A stretch of DNA of 64,000 bases from JBJMQS01 sp045802605 (GTDB lineage Bacteria; Planctomycetota; Planctomycetia; Gemmatales; Gemmataceae): NCBI GenBank assembly GCA_045802605.1, contig JBJMQS010000036.1:124001-188000 (forward strand), written 5' to 3'. A model generated the notes under the pieces. That model saw nothing but the letters and a program-made list of their open reading frames with translations. It did no database searches and was not told the origin of the DNA. The stretch's first letter is position 1, and each line of letters begins with the position of its first letter. A program made the translations under genes and the position numbers. Shown piece after piece: positions 24,155 to 33,559 of the stretch.

Positions 24155-25231
24155 TTAGACTTCGGGCTGTTCGTCCGACTCGTCGTCATCGAAAACAACA
24201 TGCCGAGGCTCAAAGAGCGGAACTATGATGTCGCACGTCGAGCACCGAACCTCGCCGCGGTCCCAAAAGAGCTGCATGTTGTCGTCGCTGAAACCGAGTC
24301 TTGTGCTACATTGCGGGCAGTCGAGCGGTACTTCCTGAAGGATGTCATTGAACACTGCATTGATCGCCTCCCTGCTATCATCTTGTTCGATCTGCTTGGC
24401 CCATAGGAGCAGGCCGGCCGTGAACCACAGATCGGTCAGCGCGTCACGAGGCTCAAAGTCCGGCGCGAACGTCTCGAACAGGGCGCGCACGACGTAGAGC
24501 GCATGAATGAGCACCGGCGGCAACAGGAGATAAAGGTGCTGCCAGAGACCGACGCGGTCGTCATCGTCACAGAAGATGAAGTTAATGTTCTCTGGTGAAG
24601 TGGTGTAGTGTTTGAACGTCGTGATAAGGTGCAGAGCGTGATTAAAGATTGGGTCGAGGCCGACGTCAGTCGCCTTTTCGTAGCGCAGCTCGTAGAGCCA
24701 CTCGGGGTCGATCCACCGCGTCATTGGGGTCTTATCCATTGCGCGGCCGATGATGTCTATCCGAGTGGCTTTCTTGATGTCCTTATTCAACTTGCTCAGG
24801 TCAATATGCTCCGGCCCTTGGCGGAACCGAGCGAGAAACCCGGGCCAATCCGCCAAGATCCATTCGAGATAAAACAGGTTGTCCTGGAGCGGCTTGCGGA
24901 AGTTGGAGAACGCGACCGACAGCTTTGCCTTCTCCGAGCACTTTAATCCTTCATAGATGAAGTGGCACATGTCGGAGAGAAGTCCGAAGATTAGGTTGCG
25001 ATATGAGTGCTCGTCGAGAATGTGCCGGTAACCATTTGCCTCGCACCAATGCCAGAACTCTTCGCCTTTCAATCCCGCCATCGCCGTCCCGTCCTCGGGG
25101 CGGTTAAGCGCCACCTCAAATCTCAACAGGCCAGCGTGTTCGCCTTCCACGACGTATTCGGCGAGAAGATCGTGTAGCGCGAAGGCCAAGTCGTGTCCCA
25201 GTCTAAATACTGGAGGAAGGAACGTCGGCAT
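24155..25231 (-). CDS. Hypothetical protein with C-terminal zinc ribbon, 358 aa
   Basis: Most of the protein is helical and rich in aromatic residues (HDLLAEYVVEGEHAGLLRFE, YRNLIFGLLSDMCHFIYEGL, LWQHLYLLLPPVLIHALYVV), with no signal peptide. The C-terminus carries CPQCSTRLGF and CSTCDIIVPLFEP, a zinc ribbon, then an acidic tail (FDDDESDEQPEV). It is convergent with the possible DUF7002-like gene, 26 bases apart. No family is recognised. The zinc ribbon suggests nucleic-acid or protein binding. Confidence 0.6.
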   Translation of the reverse strand: MPTFLPPVFRLGHDLAFALHDLLAEYVVEGEHAGLLRFEVALNRPEDGTAMAGLKGEEFWHWCEANGYRHILDEHSYRNLIFGLLSDMCHFIYEGLKCSEKAKLSVAFSNFRKPLQDNLFYLEWILADWPGFLARFRQGPEHIDLSKLNKDIKKATRIDIIGRAMDKTPMTRWIDPEWLYELRYEKATDVGLDPIFNHALHLITTFKHYTTSPENINFIFCDDDDRVGLWQHLYLLLPPVLIHALYVVRALFETFAPDFEPRDALTDLWFTAGLLLWAKQIEQDDSREAINAVFNDILQEVPLDCPQCSTRLGFSDDNMQLFWDRGEVRCSTCDIIVPLFEPRHVVFDDDESDEQPEV

Positions 25232-25380
25232 CGCGTTCTCGTTTTGGACAGGGGTCCGCAGCAGGTGCCTAGTAAAGGACGCTTTACGTCATGAAAAAGT
25301 TCACAGTGTAAGCGCCGGCGTGCACGCAACCAGCCGCGAGTAGGAAGTCGACCAGCGTGGCGTCAAATCGTCGAAACCTG

Positions 25381-25971
25381 TCATTCATGGAGTTCGATGA
25401 TCCGCGGTTCACCGTAGTCGTCAGCAATCAGCAACTTCCCGGTGCAAGTGGCAAGACAGACCTCCACGCTCATCGGACATTTCAATGCAAGTAGCTCAGC
25501 TTCCAGTGACTCGGGTTCGAAGTCAGGGTGATCGGGCGAGTTTACCCATAAGTTCTCGATATTCGCAGTCGGGGCCAACGACCGCACCAGTTCTTTTGCT
25601 TGGATCGCTGGCCGGGGTTGTTGACGCTCGACTTTCTTGTTGGACACAAACCCGACATACGGGTGTTTGCAAAGCTGCGGGAACTGTGTGAACACGTTGC
25701 GAATGAGTTCCTGTTGCTCTGGCCAAAGCTCATCGTTCCGCCACAGGTGAATAATCGCCCCAAGCCTTTCCACTGGCACGTAGACCACGATAAGCAGGCA
25801 TACACCCGACCTGGCGTCGAGCCGCTTACTATTCTGCGCCAGGACTGCCTGATCCATGCTCGCCTTTGGTGAGACGTGCGCCCCACAGGCGTACGCCGGC
25901 GCGGTTTCTGTATGGTGGGCGTTGTGAGCCGACCATTTCGCTACCCAATCGCGCTGCATTACCGGCGTCAT
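25381..25971 (-). CDS. Hypothetical protein, 196 aa
   Basis: GAGAGGAG lies five bases before ATG 25971. The sequence is soluble, with a hydrophobic strand (SGVCLLIVVYVPVERLGAII) and a polar C-terminal half ending GKLLIADDYGEPRIIELHE. No motif is recognised. It lies 150 bases upstream of the 358-residue gene on the same strand and could share its transcript. Confidence 0.55.
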   Translation of the reverse strand: MTPVMQRDWVAKWSAHNAHHTETAPAYACGAHVSPKASMDQAVLAQNSKRLDARSGVCLLIVVYVPVERLGAIIHLWRNDELWPEQQELIRNVFTQFPQLCKHPYVGFVSNKKVERQQPRPAIQAKELVRSLAPTANIENLWVNSPDHPDFEPESLEAELLALKCPMSVEVCLATCTGKLLIADDYGEPRIIELHE

Positions 25972-26090
25972 TTCGACTCCTCTCGGATCACTTTGTTAGG
26001 ACTACCTTGTCGTTCAGTTTATCGAGCGTAATCGGATATCGGACACTGGATCGACGATTGTGGGTGAAGTAAGCTCTGGTCGCACTTCGC

Positions 26091-26564
26091 TTATGGCAAC
26101 ACGCGCAATCGCACTACGCCAATTTGAATGACATCGTGAACGTGCAATATCTGTTTCTGGCCGGCCTCGAGTCGCTTGGAATTAACGATCGTCCCGTTAC
26201 GGCTGCCCAGATCTTCGATTTCTAAATTCCCATTCGACAAGTGAACCGCCGCGTGACGTCGGCTGGCCCAAACCAGGTGTGGCGGCTCTTGCTCTGTCAG
26301 ATCAATGTCCACGGACTCGGTGCTGCACCGTCCAAGCACGTTTGAACCTTCATGGAGCGAGTATTCGGCATGCATCGTCTCACCATAAACCACCACCAAT
26401 CGCGGCCCCTTTCCCAAAGCGACCCGCGGCGGAACTGCCTGCGTCGGAGCGGGCATATCGGGTAACTCAAAAGAGGCTTGGGTCACCACCTTCGCCCGCA
26501 ACCGAATCCGCTCGGTCTTCGGCATGTCTTCGGCGCGGCAGGGCATTGGGGGCAAATTTGACAT
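26091..26564 (-). CDS. FHA-domain protein, 157 aa
   Basis: Residues ~60-155 form a forkhead-associated domain: YSLHEGSNVLGRCS, VWASRRHAAVHLSNGNLEIE and DLGSRNGTIVNSKRLE, with the conserved Gly-Arg, Ser-x-x-His and Asn-Gly that bind phosphothreonine. The N-terminal 60 residues are a Pro-rich linker, possibly itself a kinase substrate. Planctomycetes encode many Ser/Thr kinases, so a signalling adaptor is likely; no kinase gene is nearby. ATG 26564 was chosen; TTG 26570 is in frame. Confidence 0.85.
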   Translation of the reverse strand: MSNLPPMPCRAEDMPKTERIRLRAKVVTQASFELPDMPAPTQAVPPRVALGKGPRLVVVYGETMHAEYSLHEGSNVLGRCSTESVDIDLTEQEPPHLVWASRRHAAVHLSNGNLEIEDLGSRNGTIVNSKRLEAGQKQILHVHDVIQIGVVRLRVLP

Positions 26565-26809
26565 GGGCAACTCAAATGAGGTGGGGCCGCACCGAGCTCA
26601 CAAGGATCCCGGCGAATGGGAAAGCTTAGTTCACATCACTAACGAAAATGCCGGGCACCGTACTGAGTCAGATCAGACTTCAGCCCCCATCCGTTGGACG
26701 TAACGGATTTACCGCTTGTTCGGAGTCTTAATCGGTCTGCAATTCTTGCCAGCGGCCCCTCATTTGCTCCCCTTATCCCTCATCCCGTCCGCACTAACTG
26801 AGATGTGTT

Positions 26810-27028
26810 ATGTCCGCAGAGCCTTGCGCCGTGCCGCTGCCGAGCCATGGGTGGATCTTGCCCGTTGGCCTCATCTGTCCCGGGTGTTTCGGGCATTTCC
26901 TGCATGACGAGTTCGCCATGCCGCGGGATGTCCTGGATGAGCTGGATCCCGTCGAAATCCATCGGCAGTGTCCGGACTGCGGGCACCGGTTTGTCGCGGT
27001 CACTAGCGACTTTCTGGACGAAGACTGA
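26810..27028 (+). CDS. Zinc-ribbon mini-protein, 72 aa
   Basis: Two Cys pairs (ICPGCFGHF and CPDCGHRFVAV) frame a spacer of ~28 residues, ending TSDFLDED. The same plan (CPxC ... CPxC ... SDF/GFP ... acidic end) recurs in the genes at 27058 and 28561, so these are paralogues arranged around the DUF1559 gene. The function is unknown; zinc binding is inferred from the cysteines. Confidence 0.6.
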   Translation: MSAEPCAVPLPSHGWILPVGLICPGCFGHFLHDEFAMPRDVLDELDPVEIHRQCPDCGHRFVAVTSDFLDED

Positions 27029-27057
27029 ATACGCTCGTGCCTAACCTGAGGTGCATC

Positions 27058-27279
27058 ATGGCCACACGTCCGTTTGTGGTGCCGCCCGTTTCTCCACCAA
27101 AGTCCGGCGTGCTCGTTTGTCTGACTTGCCCTCAATGCCACGAGCGGTTCGCTCGCGACGTAGTCGCAGAATCGTCAAGCATCATCAATCGACACGCGCC
27201 GGCGATTGTCGAGACCACATGCCCCTTTTGCGGCTTCGAGGTCACATTTCAGACATCGGATTTTCCTGTAGAAGATTGA
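27058..27279 (+). CDS. Zinc-ribbon mini-protein, 73 aa
   Basis: GAGG lies six bases before ATG 27058, favouring it over the upstream in-frame start at 27037. The Cys pairs are CPQCHERFARDVV and CPFCGFEVTF, ending QTSDFPVED, very like the 26810 gene 30 bases upstream (SDFLDED). Tandem duplication is the simplest explanation. The function is unknown. Confidence 0.65.
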   Translation: MATRPFVVPPVSPPKSGVLVCLTCPQCHERFARDVVAESSSIINRHAPAIVETTCPFCGFEVTFQTSDFPVED

Positions 27280-27396
27280 TCAATTCATCCGACTTCACAA
27301 ATCCTAGCGCGATCCTCGCGCGCCCTTCATCGTTCCTTCATTGCAAAAACCAGACTAACCGCGTGGTGAAACACTCCGCCTAAAGCGAGGATGACC

Positions 27397-28619
27397 ATGC
27401 GGAAGAATGAACAACGAATGGCTTTCACTTTGATCGAGTTGCTCGTCGTGATCGCGATCATCGCGATTTTGATTGGGCTACTGTTGCCCGCAGTTCAAAG
27501 GGTCCGCGAAGCATCGCAACGCACCAGTTGCCCGAACAACATGCGGCAAGTGGGCATTGCACTGCACAATTACGAATCCGGAGCGGGTTACTTCCCCACC
27601 AGCGGCGAAGGCAACTCGACAGAAATCAATCGACGAAGTTCGATCTCCATTCGACCTACACCATGCTGCTTCCTTATCTCGAGGCGGAGGCGGCCGCGAG
27701 TCGAATCGACTTGAGGTATCCTTACAACCACCCGACCAATGTTGCCATGGGTGGTGCGAAGGTAGAACTCAAGATCCTCTTGTGCCCGTCAAATCCCCTC
27801 TATCGGGAAGACCCGCAAGGCTACGGTCAATGCGATTACATGCCGGTGTCGTACACCGACATTGACCCGACGACTGGCGAGCGCGACTTGAATAGCCCCA
27901 AGAAGTACCGCACGCCGGGGTTGCTCACGTTGCACAACGAACTCGTCGGATACAACGCTGATGGCAGCGGACAGCTCGCCCGCCGCTCGCCACGCCAGGT
28001 GGTCACTGTCACCGACGGCACTTCTACAACGATTGCCATCATTGAAGATGTGGGTAAGTCGCACGAGAGCTTCGAGCCATTCATGGTCTCGAATTACATG
28101 GACACCTGTCCGAGCTGTGTCGATAAGTCGCCGACCGGCAGAAAGAACAACTATCGGTGGGCGGAGCCGGATGTGGGCAACGGCGTGTCCGGTCCCCATC
28201 AGGACACGGCCAATAAGAAGGCCCGAATCAATAACAACGCTCAGCCCCGAGGCGGCCCGTCTTCTTGCCCATGGGGCACGAACAATTGTGGCCCGAATGA
28301 CGAGCCGTTCAGCTTCCATCCGGGCGGCGTCTTGGCCGTCTTTGGCGATGGACATGCGGTCTTCCGGCGCGACACGATTTCGCCGCAAGTGCTGCTCGCA
28401 CTTTGCACGCCGGATAGTGGCGACATTGTCGATGGCACGGATTTTTTAGCCTTTCCGGAAGGTGTCGGCGGGCAACTGTACGGTTGCTCGCCGAACCTGG
28501 GTTGTTGCGGCCCGCCATTTGCAGAATCTCCGCGGTTCCAAATGCTGCGGAGTATTGGCGATGGTTGTTACGGTGAATTGTCCACGCTGCAAAAGTCGAT
28601 TTACGGCTCAAGCTTCTGA
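27397..28619 (+). pseudogene. DUF1559 pseudopilin-type protein gene, frameshifted
   Basis: ATG 27397 follows GAGG (27387-27390). The N-terminus is a type IV-pilin-like leader (MAFTLIELLVVIAIIAILIG, LLLPAVQRVREASQR) followed by NNMRQVGIALHNYES, the hallmark of planctomycete DUF1559 proteins. Near 27620-27640 the frame must change by one base to continue STYTMLLPYLEAEAAAS, VVTVTDGTSTTIAIIEDVGK, FSFHPGGVLAVFGDGHAVFR and LLALCTPDSGDIVDGTDF. Family members end about there. Here the frame runs on to 28619 through GATTTTTTAG, where one T fewer would give TAG at once. The gene is therefore broken, or the sequence has indel errors. Confidence 0.8.
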
Positions 28620-28749
28620 GCCAGATCAAAAAGGCGACAAAGCAGACGAAGTGCTGCTGACCTGCCCGTCGTGCAAATCGCGATTTGCTTTCTTGATGTC
28701 GGGTTTCCCGACTGAGGCAAAGGCGAAGTCCGGCAACAAAAAAGCCTGA
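28561..28749 (+). CDS. Zinc-ribbon mini-protein, 62 aa
   Basis: GGAG (28549-28552) lies eight bases before ATG 28561. The sequence MVVTVNCPRCKSRFTAQASE, then LTCPSCKSRFAFLMSGFP, has two CPxC knuckles and a Lys-rich tail. It is a third paralogue of the genes at 26810 and 27058. It overlaps only the anomalous read-through tail of the DUF1559 frame, which supports that tail being artefactual. Confidence 0.6.
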   Translation: MVVTVNCPRCKSRFTAQASEPDQKGDKADEVLLTCPSCKSRFAFLMSGFPTEAKAKSGNKKA

Positions 28750-28757
28750 CAGAAAAA

Positions 28758-28789
28758 GACCGGCCCGGAGCGAGTCGCCCGGGCCGGTC
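28758..28789 (-). terminator. Terminator of the surface-protein gene
   Basis: GACCGGCCCGG (28758-28768) and CCGGGCCGGTC (28779-28789) form a perfect 11-base stem with a 10-base loop. On the minus strand it is followed by TTTTT, just downstream of the stop at 28816. Confidence 0.75.
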
Positions 28790-28815
28790 CCCCTTCCGTA
28801 CTCCTTCTCCAACGA

Positions 28816-31800
28816 TCAACCACCCATCGCTTCCGGTAGATTGCGGCGAGTGCCGGCGGCGACAAATGCCCCGCCGAGGTAATTGGAATCGTAGGCCAGG
28901 AAAGCTTCCATGCTGGCTCCGCGACTCACGTCGCGGACCTGGACAAACGATGTGAAATTCGACGCCGGGGCCGTGATCACGTCAGCCTTCCCGTCACCAT
29001 TGATATCGAGTGCCGCGACCCGAACACCGCCCAAGAAGGTCGGCTCGTAAGCGAAGAACTCGTTGATAATGGCTCCGTTCGTGCCACCCTTGAACACGCG
29101 CACGTGCGGCCCGCCGCCGGAGCCAGCGCCGGTGATGACGTCGGCCTTGCCGTCGCCATCCACGTCGCCAGCCGCAATGAATAAGCCACCGAGGAAGCCG
29201 GCGTTATAGGCGAAGAATTCATTGACCACACTTCCCGTGTTGCCATTGAACACACGCACGTGCGGATTCGCGCCGGCTCCAGGGGCGGTGACAATATCGG
29301 CCTTGCCGTCGGCGTTTACATCGCCGACTGCTATCCGAACGCCCGAGGACATGGACGGGTCGTACGCAAAAAACTCCCGAATCACAGTCCCGGTCGAGTT
29401 AAAGATGCGGACATGAGGTCCGCCGCCTTCACCCGCGGCCGTGATAATTTCCGAAACTCCATCGCCGTTGACGTCTCCCGCGGCGACGTACACGCCGTTG
29501 TGGAAGCTGGCGTCATAGGCGTAGAACTGAGAAACCAACGAGCCGTCCTTGCCGTTGAAGACCTTGATGTGTGGGCCGCCGCCGGCACCCGGAGCGGTGA
29601 TGAGGTCGGGCACGCCATCGCCGGTGACGTCCGCGACTGCGACGCGAACGCCGCCCGTGAAGCCCGGATAGGCGTTGAACTCAAATCTGGTCACTCCAGT
29701 TGTGTAATCGAATACTCGGACGCCCGAGCCGCCCGTCGCTTGTCCGGTCGCAGCGATGCGAATGATCGAGTTGTTAGCCAACCTAGTCGTGACGACTCCA
29801 TTCGCATACTGCGGACCGTAGGGCAACGCCTTCGATTCTGCCAACAGAGTTGGGCTGCTCGGGCCTGCGGAAGCCAGCAAATCTTCTTTGTTGCCGTGAG
29901 ACACGTTCGGGCACTTCTCGCCGAAGTCGTAGCCGTAAGCGTCTGTTCCCGACGGTAGCGGGATGACTTTGATGGAATCGCCGACTATGCTGCCGCCGAC
30001 ACTGCCGACCGTGTTGAAGCCTTGATCGAAGCCGGCCGGTTGTGTCTCGTTGACCTGGTAAGTGCCGTTGGTCAAGCCGGTAAAGATGTACGTTCCGTCG
30101 GCCCCCGTGTACTGTTGCCGACTGACTGCGGCACCGGTGTTATCATTGCCGAGCAGCGTGATGAGTACACCACCGATCGGCAAATCACCATTGTTTCGCA
30201 CGCCATCGTTATTCGCGTCGCACCACACGGTGCCGCGGATGGATGATACTGGCGGATTGCAGAGGCCCGCATCGATGCATGGGTTGTATTCGCCCCAAGC
30301 CAGAGTGATTGGATCGGTCCGACCCGTCGTGGTGTTGGGATTGCTGTCGATCGCGCCGTCGGTGCCAACCTTTTGTGGGCTAAAGATCTTCCCGCTCGGA
30401 GCAATGAACTCGACCGTGTAGGTGCCGGCATCGAGGTTGTCGAAGAAATACAAGCCGTTCGCGTCGGTCGTTGTTGATTTGAGGAACTTGCCCGAGTTGT
30501 CGAGCAAATTCACTTTGATATTGGCAACGCCCGGCTCATTGGGGTCTTGGATGCCATTGCAGTTGGTATCAAGCCAGACGAAGTCCGCGAGCTTGGCCTT
30601 GGGATGACACAGACCGGCGTCGATCGTGAGATTTGTCTCACCCCACGCCAGTGTTACTGGGTCTGCACGCCCGGTGGTGGTATCTGCGTTGCTATCAACA
30701 GTGCGATCAGTCCCAACCTTCTGGGGGCTGAAGATATATCCGCTGGGCGAGACAAATTCGACGGTGTAAGTTCCCGCGTCGAGATTGTCGAACGAATAGA
30801 GCCCGGTGGCACTGGTCTTGGTTGACGTGATGAACTTACCGGTGCTGTTGAGCAAATTCACAGTGACATTGGCGACACCGGTTTCGCCGGCGTCTTGAAC
30901 GCCATCGCAATCGGTGTCGAGCCACACATAGTCGCCCAGTTTGGCTTTCGGGTGGCAGAGACCAGCGTCGATGCTTGGGTTGTTTTCGCCCCAGGCGAGG
31001 GTTACTGCGTCGGTGCGGCCGGTCGTAACGTTCGGATTGCTATCAACGGCCCCATCGGTCCCGACTTTTTGCGGAGCGAAGATGTAGCCACTGGGCGACA
31101 CGAACTCAACCAAATAAGTCCCGGCATCGAGGTTGTCGAAGGAATAGAGCCCGTTGGCGTTGGTCGTTGTCGATTTCAAGAAATTGCCGCTGTTATCGAG
31201 CAATTTCACGGTCACATTGGCGACACCGACCTCGCCAGCATCCTGGAGACCATTGCAATTCGTGTCCAGCCATACGAAATCACCAAGCTTGGCCTTGTTG
31301 TGGCACAAGCCAGCATCAATGCAGACATTCACTTCGCCCTGGGCGAGCGTAATCACGTCGCTTCGGCCGGTGGAGACATTCGGATTGCTGTCGATAGCGC
31401 CATCGGTGCCGACTTTCGCCGGGCTGAAGGTGTAACCGGTTGGCAGCACGAACTCCACGATGTAGTTACCAGCGTCAAGGTTGTCGAACGAGTACGCCCC
31501 GCTTCCATTCGTGGTCGTCGAGGTGATGAACGTGCCTGTTCCGTTCAAAAGCTTTACGGTGATACCGGACACACCCGCTTCGCCGGCATCCTGGATGCCG
31601 TCGCAGTCAGTGTCGAGCCATACAAAATCGCCGAGCTTGCCCCGCGGGCACAGACCTGCGTCAATGCAGATATTGGTCTCTCCCGCCGCCAGCGTGATCG
31701 CGTCGGTGCGGCCCGTTTTGGCGTTCGGGTTGCTGTCGATCGCGCCATCCGTACCAATCTTTTGCGGGCTGAAGATGTACCCATCGGGTGACACAAATTC

Positions 31801-32466
31801 GACCGTGAACGTTCCGGCACTCAAATTGTTGAATGAGTAAGCACCGCTGCTGTTGGTCTTCGTGGAGTTGATGAACTTGCCGGTGCTGTCAAGCAAGTTG
31901 ACGGTCACGCCGGCGACACCAGCTTCGCCTTTGTCCTGAATGCCGTTGCAGTTTTTGTCGAGCCAAACGAAGTCACCGAGAGCCGCGGGGCAATACTGCA
32001 TGCCCGCGTCAATGCAGTCGTTGATTTCATTGACGCCGAGTGTGATTTCGCGAGTGCGGCCGGTCGCACGAGCCGGGTCGCTGTCGATCGCGCCATTGGG
32101 GCCTTGTAGCGCGGGACTGATCGCATAGCCACCTGGCTGCACGAACTCAACGACATAAGTGCCGGCGGTCAGATCCGTGAAGTGGTAAATGCCGGTTGAA
32201 CTCGTCGTCGTCGATTTGAGCACGTTGAGAGAGGTGTTGAGCAGATTCACTTTCACCCCGGAGATGCCCAATTCACCGGTGTTCTGGATGCCGTCGCCAT
32301 TGACGTCATTCCAGACGAAGTCGCCAAGCGACGCTCCGGTCGGAGTGAGCCGCGTTTCCAACTGACTAAGTTGGAGTTGGGTGTGACGTTGGCGGCGGGT
32401 GGGTTGCGACGCGCTCGTGGCGGTTCGATTAATCCACCGGCGAAGGAGTGATCGCAGAGATTTCAT
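28816..32466 (-). CDS. Large surface protein with SdrD-B and FG-GAP repeats, 1216 aa
   Basis: The N-terminus is basic (RSLLRRWINRTATSAS), then QLSQLETRLTPTG, the LExR-type segment common at the start of planctomycete exported proteins. From ~45 come six SdrD-B-type units of ~116 residues, each opening LGDFVWLDxxCxGIQDxGE and closing DAGLC. A seventh divergent unit follows (GTVWCDANNDGVRNNGDLPI). Residues ~930-1205 hold five FG-GAP/VCBS-like repeats (GVRVAVADVTGDGVPDLITA, GGGPHVRVF). SdrD-B units bind calcium and act as rods; FG-GAP repeats form propellers. It is probably a giant cell-surface adhesin-like or matrix protein. No C-terminal anchor is recognised. Confidence 0.92.
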   Translation of the reverse strand: MKSLRSLLRRWINRTATSASQPTRRQRHTQLQLSQLETRLTPTGASLGDFVWNDVNGDGIQNTGELGISGVKVNLLNTSLNVLKSTTTSSTGIYHFTDLTAGTYVVEFVQPGGYAISPALQGPNGAIDSDPARATGRTREITLGVNEINDCIDAGMQYCPAALGDFVWLDKNCNGIQDKGEAGVAGVTVNLLDSTGKFINSTKTNSSGAYSFNNLSAGTFTVEFVSPDGYIFSPQKIGTDGAIDSNPNAKTGRTDAITLAAGETNICIDAGLCPRGKLGDFVWLDTDCDGIQDAGEAGVSGITVKLLNGTGTFITSTTTNGSGAYSFDNLDAGNYIVEFVLPTGYTFSPAKVGTDGAIDSNPNVSTGRSDVITLAQGEVNVCIDAGLCHNKAKLGDFVWLDTNCNGLQDAGEVGVANVTVKLLDNSGNFLKSTTTNANGLYSFDNLDAGTYLVEFVSPSGYIFAPQKVGTDGAVDSNPNVTTGRTDAVTLAWGENNPSIDAGLCHPKAKLGDYVWLDTDCDGVQDAGETGVANVTVNLLNSTGKFITSTKTSATGLYSFDNLDAGTYTVEFVSPSGYIFSPQKVGTDRTVDSNADTTTGRADPVTLAWGETNLTIDAGLCHPKAKLADFVWLDTNCNGIQDPNEPGVANIKVNLLDNSGKFLKSTTTDANGLYFFDNLDAGTYTVEFIAPSGKIFSPQKVGTDGAIDSNPNTTTGRTDPITLAWGEYNPCIDAGLCNPPVSSIRGTVWCDANNDGVRNNGDLPIGGVLITLLGNDNTGAAVSRQQYTGADGTYIFTGLTNGTYQVNETQPAGFDQGFNTVGSVGGSIVGDSIKVIPLPSGTDAYGYDFGEKCPNVSHGNKEDLLASAGPSSPTLLAESKALPYGPQYANGVVTTRLANNSIIRIAATGQATGGSGVRVFDYTTGVTRFEFNAYPGFTGGVRVAVADVTGDGVPDLITAPGAGGGPHIKVFNGKDGSLVSQFYAYDASFHNGVYVAAGDVNGDGVSEIITAAGEGGGPHVRIFNSTGTVIREFFAYDPSMSSGVRIAVGDVNADGKADIVTAPGAGANPHVRVFNGNTGSVVNEFFAYNAGFLGGLFIAAGDVDGDGKADVITGAGSGGGPHVRVFKGGTNGAIINEFFAYEPTFLGGVRVAALDINGDGKADVITAPASNFTSFVQVRDVSRGASMEAFLAYDSNYLGGAFVAAGTRRNLPEAMGG

Positions 32467-32879
32467 GATGGCTTACCCGTCGAGTTCTTGAGGCCGGGGT
32501 GCACATCGGACGGCCGGGCTCCGGCCAGCATTGGCGTCCGAATCAAGGACGGGAGTTTGTCAAGCGATGAGGTGGGGAACGCTCGACAGGGACGCCAGCA
32601 TAATCGTTCTTCCGCGCGTTTGTAAATCCTTCCTAGCTTTTCTAATCGCGCCAATTTCCGTGCGCGCCCGCACGACCGGAACTAGCGCGACCTCGCGTTG
32701 GACTCAAAATGGTTGGAGTGGTAGCAGTGGTAACGGTTGTGCGGTCGAAATGAGCGGATCAACTGCTGACGACGCTAAGAAACAGCCAGCAAACGCGAAA
32801 AAAGTGACCTAGCGACCAATTTGGCACCTTTTGATCAGCCCCCAAGACAAATATTTTTTTGGAAAAATTGCTGCGCGAT
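32467..32879. other. Intergenic stretch upstream of the surface-protein gene
   Basis: Its left part should contain the promoter of the 1216-residue gene. Small frames on both strands (for example 32531-32812) lack start signals and family resemblance. The region near 32850-32880 is A/T-rich (ATATTTTTTTGG) beside the end of phoU. I see nothing else. Confidence 0.5.
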
Positions 32880-33545
32880 TTACTCTTGCTCGACCGGCCG
32901 ATGGCGGACGATTTCGCCCTCGACCAAATACACGACGTCCTCGGCAATGTTGGTCGCGTGGTCGGCAATCCGTTCAAGATGGCGAACGACGGAAAACAGC
33001 GATAGACCAGGAGCGACATACTCCGGCGACTTCTTCATTAACGCGATCAAATCATCAATGATCTCGACATTGTAATTGTCCACTTCGTCGTCCAGACGAA
33101 TCACCCGGCGGGCTTGCTTGGGGTCCAAATGCACGAATGCATCCAAGCTCTGCTTGAGCATGGAAGTGGCCATGTCGGACATTGCCGGCAAGTTCTCCGG
33201 CACAGGAATCAACGGCGGTACGGCGAGTTCGACAGCTCTTTCCGCCATCTCCACCGCCAAGTCGGCCATGCGCTCCAAATCGGTGTTAATTAGCAACACC
33301 GCGGTGATTCGTCGCAGATCGCCGGCGACCGGTTGATGTAGAGCGAGGATTTTCAGACAGTCTTCTTCGACTTGGTTTTCCTGCAAATCGATTGGCGTAT
33401 CACCATCGATCACTTCTCGCGCTAGATCGGCGTCGCGATCGAGCACCGCGCGCACGGCCCGGGTGACCGCTTCTTCCACCGCGGTGCCCATATCGAGAAT
33501 GTCGTGCTGCAGTTGTTCCAGATCCCGTTCGAGATGCTTCGACAT
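32880..33545 (-). CDS. phoU: Phosphate-signalling regulator PhoU, 221 aa
   Basis: Two PhoU three-helix repeats are visible. The first has MSKHLERDLEQLQHDILDMG, LQENQVEEDCLKILALHQPV and LRRITAVLLINTDLERMADL. The second has LDDEVDNYNVEIIDDLIALM and HLERIADHATNIAEDVVYLV. The ExxxD metal motifs are present. PhoU links the Pst transporter to the PhoR kinase and restrains phosphate uptake. It follows pstB by 14 bases, the standard order; pstS, pstC and pstA are not in this window. Confidence 0.95.
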   Translation of the reverse strand: MSKHLERDLEQLQHDILDMGTAVEEAVTRAVRAVLDRDADLAREVIDGDTPIDLQENQVEEDCLKILALHQPVAGDLRRITAVLLINTDLERMADLAVEMAERAVELAVPPLIPVPENLPAMSDMATSMLKQSLDAFVHLDPKQARRVIRLDDEVDNYNVEIIDDLIALMKKSPEYVAPGLSLFSVVRHLERIADHATNIAEDVVYLVEGEIVRHRPVEQE

Positions 33546-33559
33546 GACCGACGTCCCTT

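Noticed and set aside
30895..31791. Long plus-strand open frame of 298 codons, and neighbours at 29260-29958 and 31154-31435
   Set aside because: They are antisense shadows of the repetitive SdrD-B gene on the minus strand. Their 'repeats' mirror the coding repeats.
28816..32466. Regular ~348-bp direct repeats considered as an array or CRISPR-like locus
   Set aside because: The periodicity equals the 116-residue SdrD-B protein unit. Copies diverge at synonymous sites and there are no short conserved repeats with unique spacers.
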